Source of the DNA: Perilla frutescens
Taxonomy: Eukaryota > Streptophyta > Magnoliopsida > Lamiales > Lamiaceae
NCBI GenBank assembly: GCA_026008535.1
Contig: BRKX01000004.1
Coordinates: forward strand, 58,536,501 to 58,600,500
Direction of reading: 5' to 3'
DNA: 64,000 nt
Of the stretch, positions 22,287-32,299 are shown one piece after another. A program made the position numbers and the translations under genes. The notes beneath the pieces are model-generated. The model was not told the origin of the DNA. It saw nothing but the letters and a program-made list of their open reading frames with translations, and ran no database searches. Numbering within the stretch: the first letter of the stretch is position 1; each line of letters opens with the position of its first letter.

Positions 22287-23649
22287 TACTTATTTATGGT
22301 TTTGTTATATGTAGTAGTTGGAGCAGCTAGCATATCTTAAAATGATATATATGGATTAAGGTTTCTTTTTTTTCCTACGAAATCGTCTAGTCTGCTAGTA
22401 TTGTTCTGCTCGATTCCGAATATTGAGTATATGTTTGGACTTATGTTGAGTTACCAATATTATATGTTATGCAAATATATGAGAAAAAAATAATCGACAA
22501 TCTTATTCTGAATTATATAGTGTATTAAAATGCATCGCACGTCCAAATAAACCAAAATATAATATTGAAGTCATCATAGCAACCCTGTAAAAAATATTCC
22601 ACTGTTTTATTACCTTGGAAAGATGAAACATCTCACCTCTTTGGAAAAGGAACCCTGCTTCCTTTATTTTCCAGTTACAATTATTTTAGACAAATTTTAT
22701 AATTGAATTTGAACCCTTTATTTAGACAAATATATATACTGATGCCCACATTTAGTTTGTTTAGTAAAATAACCAGATAACAGTACAACTATTACTTTTC
22801 TAATGATTTAGTGGGGCTTATTCTAGTTGTCCACCAAAAGAAAAATAAATCAATCAAATAAGTGGGGAGTGGATACCCATCGTAACATAGTATTATTCTC
22901 CATAAATAAATATAAATATAAATCAAATGTCACTACTCACTAGAGGTAATCTTCTACCACAAGTATTCCTCCGTATAATAAATTCAACAATAATATCATT
23001 AGTTTCATAATATTTGCTTTTAGACCAAAAAAATAAAAATAAAAAGTAATAATTCATCAACAATTTAACTTAGTCTATCCCTTGAAGAGTAAATTTATAA
23101 ACACAGAAGCAGTAGAGTACTAAAAGTGGCTAGCATACATTTATAATTGTAAGATATAAAAATGTAACTGAAAATCTTATACCTATTTCCAAATGTACAA
23201 GTGTATAGAGTATAGTAATCACATAAAATATGCAAATATATAACAAAAACTTAACATTAGAAAGTCGAAAAATTTGTAACTGGTGGAAGTAGAGAACATA
23301 TATGAAAAAACAACAAAACATAGTCTGAATTTAAAAAAAAAAAAAAAAAGAAACTTCATTCCATCAACACGAGTCAAATTTACAGGTGGTCTGTCTCTTT
23401 AATATCATAGATTCAGAAACAAAGAAAAGCAAAACAAGAGGCAGAAGGGCAAGTGCTTATACAACAAACTCCTCTATAGATTGGAAGGCACTCGCCATTG
23501 CTGCTACAGCTCCAATTTCTGCACAAACTTTGTACAAAACCATTGTGCACAACATTCTACTACTATCTATCTAGGTTATGGACATTGGTGCCTATAAAAC
23601 GGGTTTTATATCCGGTTATAGGGTTCTTAGCGGACTCCAAAACATCGAC
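22287..23649. other. Intergenic space between convergent PHT1 and PPCK
   Basis: This holds the 3' untranslated ends of both genes and AT-rich DNA with a T/A-rich middle. No separate gene is supported. A poly-A run at 23331-23350 is the only simple repeat of note. Confidence 0.6.
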
Positions 23650-25711
23650 TCAAGCAAGAAGAACTACCCCTCTGGAGTCGCCACCACTTGTCATCCATGG
23701 ATGCCCTTCATAAAGTGATCACGAAGGTTAGTTTAGTATAACATAATTGATGTATGAGGGGAAATGATCCAGATTAGTCTGTAGCTTCTACTTTTACAAT
23801 AAATTGCATTTTTAGGAACAAGAAATTAGGCATTATCAAAGCAATGCATTTTCCATTTATTTGCAAACTACTTACCAATTTGACTCTATACCACAAGGAT
23901 CATAAACCAACATGGAGCATGACAATCAATGAATTCATGTAGCATAGTATTTACCAAAAACAGATAAAACAAGAATTTACTAGTTGGCAAACAAATAGTG
24001 TATGCTTACTTAGGACTTGGTCAGCTGAGAACCTTCTAGACACATCCTTGCAAAGCATTCGTCTCAGCAAATCCTTAGCTTCTGCGGAAACTGAGCTGAA
24101 AACACTCCTCGGGAACCTCAGATTCGCCCGAAGCACTGCCTCAAAAATCTCCTTCGCCGACTCCCCATAAAAAGGCGGGATCCCGGCTAACATTATGTAC
24201 AAGATGACACCTGCACTCCACACATCAACCGTTTCATTGTAGTCTCTCCCTGCTATCACCTCCGGGGAAACATAGTAGGGGGTCCCGACAATACCAGACA
24301 TTAACCCTCCATTGCCAAAGCACTCAGCCGAACCAAAATCTGCAAGTTTTAGCTCGCTGTAGCTGTTGAAGAGAATGTTGTCAGGTTTGATGTCCCGATG
24401 GGCTACTCCGTGGTGGTGGCAGTGTGCTATGGCCTCCATTAGTGGTAACTACATTAGAATTTAGAATGTCAGTGTGCAGCAAGTAAGCATAAAAATCTTG
24501 GAATGAATATTGATGTCAGCAATCAGTAATGCCTTCTCAGAAGAAGGCAACTCCTCTATAATATCCCCATATTTCATTATGCTTGATCCCACATTTAGAA
24601 ATCAAATAAAGAAAAAAATCAATGTAGAAGAGCAATAATGCCAATTCATCCAACTAAACGAGGAGGAAAACTACATTTGATTGTTACCAAATTGACAATA
24701 AATGAAAGGTTAATGATAATTTCCAGTGTACCTTTCCAAAAATCCATTCCAAGTAAACAATAGTAGATTTCCTAACTTTAACTTAGGGTAAAATAAGAAC
24801 ATTTACAGGAGCAGGATCGCATGATAACTAGAATGTAAACCTTTTTAATATCTCCAAGAAAAATAAGAAGAGAGAATTAAATTCAAGCTCAATTAAAGAT
24901 TTAAAAGTCCCCCCATTCAAATTATTGAGGAAAATCTACAAATTAAGAAACTAAAATTGAAATATACTAAAAGTACTCTGTTTCATCACATCAAAGCAAA
25001 TAGCTTATACTATTCATTATTTTTTGTGAAAAAATCATAATCAGCTGCACAGAATCAAAAGCAAAAGAAAAGAGGCCTTTTCTTTTCCTGGAAGAGAACT
25101 TTCAAGAATTGGCAACAAAAGGATACAATTTCATATACAAAAACAAAATCGACCCATTTATATGTAAATCCAAATTACTATAGAAAGAAAAATCGCACTC
25201 TATTTAACCAAAAAGGGGGAAAAACCAAACTTTATGTAAAATTTCCTCTCTTTTTTTCCCAGTAGAAAAACATAATGTACCTAAAAGTCTAGCTTCTACA
25301 AACTCACATTTGCTTTCAAACTAGAAGAATAAAATTCAATGAATAAAGGAAAAGAAGAACACGAACCATGACTCGGCGGGCCTCCGACTCAGCGAAAACG
25401 GGTCGGGTTGAAATCCGTTCGAAAAGATCGCCACCGCCGCAATACTCCAAAACGACATGCAGAAACTCGTCATCCTCGTATACATCGAAAAACCCGACCA
25501 CATTCGGGTGACCCGACACTACCTGCATGAGCTTGGCCTCATTGCGGAGGCACTGGCTGTCGACGGCGTCGTCTTGGATCAGCCGTTTCTCGATCGACTT
25601 CACGGCGAAGCACTGGCCGGTGCCGGTGGCGTGGCACCTCGATACGACGCCGTACCTGCCCCTCCCAATCTCCTCGCCTACAGTGTAGTCTCTCTCCAGC
25701 TCTCCACTCAT
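23650..25711 (-). CDS. PPCK: Phosphoenolpyruvate carboxylase kinase (PPCK)
   Basis: Three exons: 25711-25367, 24448-24010 and 23705-23650, joined in phase to give 279 residues. That matches PPCKs, which are little more than a bare Ser/Thr kinase domain without EF hands or autoinhibitory part. Visible motifs are the glycine loop I-G-R-G-R-Y-G (15-21), K38 in A-V-K, H-R-D-I-K-P-D-N (D134), D-F-G (D153), V-G-T-P-Y-Y-V-S-P-E and D-V-W-S-A-G-V. The third exon supplies H-P-W and the last residues; without it the frame would run on into intron. The enzyme phosphorylates PEP carboxylase near its N-terminus and relieves malate inhibition, and is controlled mainly by its own synthesis. Intron 1 is 918 bp, intron 2 is 304 bp. 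A TATA box and P1BS site lie just upstream. Confidence 0.93.
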
Positions 25712-25765
25712 CACTTTTTGTTCTCTCTCTCTAAAAGGATAATACAGTACGTACGGTGGGTGGGG

Positions 25766-25776
25766 TATATATTTAT
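25766..25776 (-). promoter_or_regulatory. TATA box of PPCK
   Basis: On the minus strand this reads ATAAATATATA, about 55 bp before the PPCK start codon. The leader would be about 25-35 nt. A short GA repeat lies immediately upstream. Confidence 0.55.
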
Positions 25777-25814
25777 GAGAGAGAGAGAGGCTGGTAGTTG
25801 GAATTTTTGGAGCG

Positions 25815-25822
25815 GAATATTC
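25815..25822. promoter_or_regulatory. P1BS (PHR1-binding) site of PPCK
   Basis: GAATATTC, identical to the site in the PHT1 promoter, lies about 39 bp upstream of the PPCK TATA box. PPCK genes are known to be induced by phosphate starvation in plants such as Arabidopsis, so this fits the family's regulation. Confidence 0.68.
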
Positions 25823-26520
25823 GGGTAAAGTGAGGAGCCGATGAGATACGAACATGTGTCCAAGTAGTTGACGGAGGTTTGACGGAGGTTGGCTTCAGGT
25901 GTTTACATGTTGTGAGTGTTTCATGAGACACCGAGACCTTCTATAAAAAGAAGACATCTCAATTTTGAAATACAAAACGAGACTCCACTTCTACTTACCA
26001 TCACAAAAAAATTAACAAAATAAATTTATTTTAGCATATATGTGTGTGTGTGTGGTACATGAATTGTGGTATTTAATAAATTTTGCTTCCCAATAATCAG
26101 ATTAGGAAACTAATTTTTTAATTGTAACTATTTTTTCCTTGTACGTGTGCAGAAGATTTAGTGTTTGATATATAATCTTGTTTATTTTGCTAGTTTTGTT
26201 GAAAATATGATTATTGATTAGGTCAAGATATTAAACATTTTTTTCTCCGTTTCATAATGTTGAAATTAAAGATGGATGGTTTTGTTGTGACAATTATGAT
26301 ATTTAAGATAAGTAATCCGGGATTTACTCATTCTTAATGGATACAATCACTCTATTTAGTATCTAATGCTATAAAATTTTAACAAAAAAAGACTCTAATA
26401 AGATAATTGGAAACATTGTTTAAAAAAAAAAATAATAAGATAATCAGGTAAGTTACTACTTGTGATTACGCACTCTCAAAATTAATGCAATTCTCTATGA
26501 AGTTGGTCTTTATTTGCAAG
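25823..26520. other. Intergenic DNA upstream of PPCK
   Basis: I see no gene here. There is a short GT run at about 26041-26054; the rest is AT-rich. Confidence 0.55.
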
Positions 26521-26791
26521 AGGGGCCTGTTCCCTTGTTTACTCAGACTCGTTGTTGGCAATTCGCTTAATCAAAGGGAAGCACGAAGACGATTCTTACC
26601 TTGAAAGTGAATTGCCACCTCTTGCGGAACTTGCTAATGGTGGAGTTATTTGTGATTTTAGACATATATATATCGAAAAGCTAACACCATTGCTCATGCC
26701 GTGGCACATTTCGGTGCACGTTGCAATGATTAGTTACTTGGAACATGTATTTTCCCCTCTGGTTGGAGACGTTATTTTGAATGAAATATAA
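26521..26791 (+). pseudogene. RNase H-like domain fragment
   Basis: The frame from about 26552 reads a plausible RNase H-like stretch (A-I-R-L-I-K-G near the start, then C-D-F-R-H-I-Y). After a frame change it continues as K-A-N-T-I-A-H-A-V-A-H-F-G-A-R-C in the next frame. That order matches the C-terminal end of the RVT_3-type RNase H domain found in plant LINEs and stand-alone relatives. It is a short, frameshifted remnant without the rest of the domain. Confidence 0.55.
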
Positions 26792-27327
26792 ACCTATTTT
26801 GGTGTAAAAAAAAAAAAAGATTACGTACTCCCATAAATTAGAATGTGACCGCAATTAGTTCACTTTATTGGTGGGTATCTATATTACTCCTTCCGTCCCG
26901 ATTATATTGTCTCTATTATTATTTTGGGATGTCTAAATCATATAATTTCATTACTATAAGTAACATTAATTTTCATGATAATGTATAAATACTCCCTTAT
27001 AAGTAACATATACTATTACTATATACGTATATTATGATACACTCTGCACGAGGAATATACTTCAATATAAGAAGCGGCATATGTTAAGTCACAGTCTAAC
27101 ACTCTTAACAACAATAGTACTATTTATCTAACATGATTTTATATCATAAATCTTATAGTTTAATGATATTTTCATTCTGACAGAGAACCAGATGCAATTT
27201 CCAAATTTCTCTCTTCAAACTACGCAAAATATAAAAATATATGAAAGTTCAGGGCAAATTTCATATTACTTCATTGTGTTTTTTTAAAAAATTAAAAAAT
27301 TCCTTGTGTTAAATAAATAGTTTAAAA
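26792..27327. other. AT-rich intergenic DNA
   Basis: A possible Stowaway end, ACTCCTTCCGTCCC, lies at 26886-26899, but I found no matching right end. Nothing else is supported. Confidence 0.5.
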
Positions 27328-27753
27328 TGAGTAAATTTTACTTTTAGTCCCGTTAGAATATGGTCAAAACACTTTTAGTCCCAAAAGTTATTTTTTCGGT
27401 CCCAAATGATATTTTTTCGACAATTTTGGTCCTATAAGATATTTTTCTGACAATTTTAGTCCCAAACTAAATGAGATCTTTGGTGCACTAGACAACACAA
27501 ATTAATTTTAGATAGAATGACAGAATGTCTTGAATTTTGTAATGCATGTTGTTTGTTTTCATTTTCATAAGCATTAGACACATCTCAGATTCATCAAAAT
27601 TGTCAGAAAAATATCTTATGGGGTTAAAATTGTGGGAAAAATATCTTATGGGATCAAAATTGTTGAAAAATATCATTTGAGACCAAAAAAGTAACTTTTA
27701 AGACTAAAAGTGTTTTGACTCTATTCTAATGGGACCAAAAGTGAAATTTACTC
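27328..27753. mobile_element. MITE with long terminal inverted repeats
   Basis: The left 150 bp and right 150 bp are inverted copies. They start TGAGTAAATTTTACTTTTAG and, reversed from the right, TGAGTAAATTTCACTTTTGG, and share GTCAAAACACTTTTAGTC and ATAAGATATTTTTCTGAC. The flanking GTTTAAAA (27320-27327 and 27755-27762) makes an 8-bp target duplication, or 9 bp if a neighbouring A is counted. Long TIRs with 8-9 bp duplications fit a Mutator-like or hAT-type MITE. No coding. Confidence 0.72.
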
Positions 27754-27762
27754 AGTTTAAAA

Positions 27763-29647
27763 CCCTCCTCTATCATGTATAATTCATAAAAAAATCCATT
27801 TTGAAGAGAATGAATTACACTTGCTAAAAAAAAGTGTATGATTCTTATTTTTACAATTTTTACATTATTTTTTAAATATAATCAATTTTTTAAAATACTA
27901 TAATTTTTAATTATATAAAATATATTTATATGTAAAAAATTACCAAAATTAGAAAATTATCAAAATAGTAAAAATGTAGTAGTATAACCAAATACTATAA
28001 TTTTCAAATAATATAAAATATATTTATCTATAGCAAAAATTATAAAAAATAAATAAATCCTACTATCTTTCTTAAAAAGTGTAATTTATTTTCTCCAAAA
28101 GAGATTTTATTAATAGATTATAAATAACAGAGTGAATTTTTCGACTATTTATTAAACACATGAAATTTTTTTTATCTTTCATAAAAACACAAGAAACTAA
28201 TATGAAATTTACTCAAAAGTCTCATGTTAAATAGGTGATAATATTATGTACATACATGAATATTATTTGATATATTTTGACCGCATGACACGGTTTTGAA
28301 CAAAACTTTTATGATTAAAAAGAAGGTTTGATTAGGAAACGGGGAAGTCGAGAATCCGTACAAGAGCAGTTGGATTGGGAATCCATAATAATATCCATTC
28401 ATGATTCATGATCCAACTAAATCTATATATTCTAGATTTGGGGGTGAGTTATTATTGGCTATGTGTGGTCTACATTAAACGGGTGGTGTGCCCTAATGGG
28501 CGGCCAACATGGCCCACAAATGTTGTACTTTCGTGAACATGACTCATAGACAAAACTACCCCCTCAGTGCTCTCAATGGCTGATTAAAAATTAAAATTAA
28601 ATCGTTTGCTTTTTCTCATACCGAATTTATTAGTGGGGCTGACTAAATATCCAATACCATTAATTACAAAAAAAATTAAAATTCATATATAATATATAAT
28701 ATTGGATAAATTGTATTCATGTGATTTCATATGTTAAAAACACTACTTTGTTAATAGCAAATTGTTAGAGTGGTATCTATTTTTTTTATTTGTTTTCATT
28801 TTTGTTGCGTATATAAAATTTTGATCTTTAATATATGCTATCAAATTATTTTATGTTTCAAAAGATCGAGTTGATTGCAATATCAGATCAAAGTAACAAA
28901 AAAATAATAATAATAAATTACTAAACATGATTATCAAACTAATTTTCTAAAAATGACACTACAACATTATAAAATATAATTTTATATACAAGAAATAAAT
29001 AGAAATAGCGAGATCAAAGGGGTGAAGGCAAAAACTACTCAACATTTTTTTAATTACAAATCCTCATATAAATTTTTTAACATATCAATCATACGACTAA
29101 ACCTCATCGAGGTGTCCTACTATGGAGTGTGATAATTTATGGTCAAGTATCTTAAATTCGAATCTCATTAATATCTTATAAGTTATAAATTTTGTGTGTC
29201 ACGCTTGATTTTTCAAGTGTAATTGTTTGTAGGTGGAGTTATAAATGAGCCGAGTCGAGCCCGAACATACATACGTTCAACCTTATTTGAAATGATATCG
29301 AACTTTAACATATACTTGTCTGATTGCCTATTGAGTTGAGCTCAAACGAGCTTTAATCAAGTTGAATATTGAACTCGAGTAGTTTAATATTTTTATATAT
29401 GTTTGTTCTGTTTTTACTTATCGAGTTTTAGTTCAATTCGAACTAAAGTTTAAATCTTATTGAATGCAAAATTATGTTCAATTGAGCTTAAATGAGTTTT
29501 TAATGAACAAACACGAATTGATATCGGTATATAAGTTATTGCCCAGAAACAAGAATTACCTAGAGCGTATCAGTAGACAAATGCCATTCTTTATTATATA
29601 GAGAATTTCTACTGTACCCGTAAAATACTAGTCACAAAGAACCTCAC
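27763..29647. other. AT-rich intergenic DNA
   Basis: No gene or bounded element is supported. A stretch at about 29235-29520 repeats GAGCTC/CGAACT-like words (for example GAGTTGAGCTCAAACGAGC). It may be an old repeat, but no ends could be set. Confidence 0.5.
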
Positions 29648-29650
29648 TAA

Positions 29651-30640
29651 GAGCAACTCCAATGCTAACACCAAATCACCAATTTGGTGCTGAAACCTAC
29701 TCCAATGCTGCACCAAATCCTGCACTAAATTGGTGCAGCACCAAATCCTGTCCCAAATTTGGGGCAGAATTTGGTGCTGCACCAAATTGGTGCTAATGGG
29801 TCCCACAATATTTAATGCATTATTTTATTATTTAAAATCATTATTAAATAGATTATTTAATAAATTTAATTTAATTTATAAATTATGTATTCATTTAAAT
29901 AGATTATTTAATATTCATGATTAAATAGATTATTTAATAAATTTAATTTATAAATTATATATTCATTTAATTTAAATTATAAATCATCTAAATAAATAAA
30001 TAATTTCAATAAAAGCACAATTAATTAAACATAAAGGATAGAATGAAGTCCCACATATTACAAATTACTAAAAATTAACTTAAAATGTCAGCATGCATTA
30101 TTATGCACAACATGATCATTGAAGATGAGCGTGATATAAGTGCTCCATTTGAGGAACAAGATGAAATATCGACTCCAACTGTTGAGGAGCCAGCTAATGA
30201 TAAAATTCGGTTCAACGAGTTTTTGGCTCGATATAAAGAAATCAAGAATAAAGATGCTCATATTGCGCTTCGAAATGCATTAGTGGAACATATGTGGGAA
30301 AAATATACTAATTCTGAGTATTGAGGCCAAAATATATGTATTTTCATAAGTGTTGTAGTCTTGTAATATTTTCATTAATTGTAAGCGTTTGATGATTATT
30401 TAAAGTACTTTTATTATTTCAAGCACATTATATGTTATAATTTTTTTAATAGTACATAATTTTTTAATAGCATATTTTTTTTTGAAAGTATATAATTAAA
30501 AGTTATTAGTTTTGGACAATCAATCATTTAAAAAAAATAATAAATCATTAAGCATATTCATATTTCAATTATAAAATAAAATGGAATCTTTAAGAGAATA
30601 CTCTTATTTGGTGTAAAATTTGGTACTGAGCATTGGAGCT
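29651..30640. mobile_element. PIF/Harbinger element, left part
   Basis: The left terminus GAGCAACTCCAATGCTAACACC is preceded by TAA (29648-29650). The matching right terminus, reversed GAGCAACTCCAATGCTAAGCACC, ends at 44165 and is followed by TAA (44166-44168). The two parts (here and 44109-44165) were one element of about 1.05 kb before the gypsy element inserted. Near the left end are inverted copies of TTGGTGCTGCACC. It holds the tail of a transposase (30085-30324), so it is a deletion derivative. Confidence 0.85.
30085..30324 (+). pseudogene. PIF/Harbinger transposase C-terminal fragment
   Basis: About 79 residues resemble the end of plant Harbinger transposases: C-I-I-M-H-N-M-I-I-E-D-E-R at the start, F-x-x-F-L-A-R-Y-x-x-I in the middle, and H-I-A-L-R-N-A-L-V-E-H-M-W-E near the end, followed by a normal stop. 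The catalytic DDE part is absent upstream, where only AT-rich repeats remain. The intact enzyme would cut and paste the element at TWA sites. Confidence 0.82.
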
Positions 30641-32154
30641 TGACAAATGGGATTTTCGCCCGTATTTCCGAGCATAACATGTGTGTTTTTAGTACCTTTC
30701 TTGCTTATTTTGTTGTTTTAAGTGTTGTGTTTTCATTTTATTGTGTAATAAGTGTTTTTAAACACCGTTGTGCACTTTCAGGGCAAAAATGATCGGGTCG
30801 GGACTCTAAGGCACGAAGCCGGCGTGACCCAGGTACAGACGCGGCGCGAGTGCGCTTTCATACAGAGGCCCTGAAAATGCATGTCAAGGCACGGCTCGAC
30901 TCAGGCCAAAGAGGCGCGACCAGCTCGGTCACGCCACCCGGCGCGACCCGAGCCAGGCCCAGCGCGGGTTCAGAGAGGGCGCGACCGGGCGTCCATGCAG
31001 AGGCCCTGAAAGCATGGCACCCGGCGTGGCCCGATCCCTAATGGTCCGGCGCGACCAGCTCAGTCGCGCCCCCTGGCGCGGCCCGATCAGGGCGCGACCG
31101 AGCCCGTGTCGCACCCTCTGTTCCGTTCTGATTTTTGGCATTTTATTTCATTTTCGTTTATTTTTATTGTGCGGATTTGTGGGGGTATAAATACCCACCT
31201 TTGTTCAAACTAGGGCACAATTCAATTTCTAGCCCCCAAATTTAGAAACTTAGACTTGGAGAGAAAATTTTGCAATACAAGCTTGAAGGTTGTGAAGATT
31301 TTGGAAGAAAAAGTGAAGTTTGAAGATTGTTTCATCCCTTTTCGGGTTTACTCTTATCCATGATTACGATTTCTTTCTTCTTTATCTATTTTTGTTTATC
31401 TTCATTTTTAGATATGTCTAGCTAAATTTTGTAGTCCTAGGGTGATATGATTTGACATTAAATGATTGGGTGGATGGATGAAAAAGCATGTTAATCCTCT
31501 CTCTTTGTATTTTCCATGAATCAATGGTTTGATTTTATCTAACTAGGGTTGGCCTCCTTGAGTTGGACTTTATGTTGATTATGTTTTGAAAAAAAAAACT
31601 AATTAGCATTAGAAGTTGATTTATGGGACCTATTAGGTATTAAATGAGAATTTATGCCTAGTTGGATTTTTGGTTGATTAATTGTGCTTGAATTTTAGGA
31701 AATTGGAGTTTAGTCCTAGAGATAGGAGAATTCCCTTTTGTTCAATTAAATCTTAGAAACTCGAGAGATTCTAGGATTATTTTTGGAATTAATCTTGAAC
31801 AGAATTAATATGCTTTCTAATCTTGAAACCCATCGTTTGTGTTGATGAATATTACCCTAGGATCTTTCCCTTTCATTTGTTACCCTTTTTAGTGCATTTG
31901 TGATTGTTTGAGTTTATTCTAGTTTATTTCAACAACTTGATAATTTCCACACTTAGAGTAAAAGAAAAACCAAATTCAACCCATAATTTTGTGATGCTTG
32001 ACTTGTAGAATGACATGAATATGGTGCTTGCATGCATTGGATTATCTAAATTTCCTATGGATTCGACCCCGATTTTCCTTGTACTACAATCTACTTGTAT
32101 ACTTGCAAGTTAAATTTGGGTATTAAAACTCTTAGTAGGAAAAATATTCCATCA
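30641..32154 (+). repeat. 5' LTR of the gypsy element
   Basis: 1514 bp, with a central GC-rich tract (about 30785-31125) made of GCGCGACC / GCGCGGCCCGA words. A TATA-like GTATAAATACCC lies at about 31174. It is the same length as the 3' LTR and differs by scattered substitutions. Confidence 0.92.
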
Positions 32155-32160
32155 AGTTTT

Positions 32161-32178
32161 TGGCGCCGTTGCCGAGGA
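32161..32178 (+). other. Primer-binding site (tRNA-Asp type)
   Basis: TGGCGCCGTTGCCGAGGA, six bases after the 5' LTR, is complementary to the 3' end of plant tRNA-Asp, with one or two mismatches from memory of that tRNA. It is the usual primer site of Athila elements. Confidence 0.8.
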
Positions 32179-32299
32179 GTTTTAGTTTTATTCAAGTCTT
32201 TTTATGCAACATCAATATAAGTGTTGTTTGCTAGATCAAGTGGTTCTATTTTATTTTATTTAAGTATCAAACTTACTTTTAGTTGTTCACAGGTGGTGT

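Noticed and set aside
23386..23713. Plus-strand frames between PHT1 and PPCK
   Set aside because: They overlap the PPCK last exon and 3' untranslated region on the other strand and show no protein character.
26886..26899. Stowaway-like terminus ACTCCTTCCGTCCC
   Set aside because: No inverted partner or TA-flanked right end was found within 600 bp, so it was not listed as an element.
29090..29180. Possible second SINE family (AAATTCGAATCTC resembling a B-box)
   Set aside because: There is a weak B-box only, without an A-tail or target duplication.
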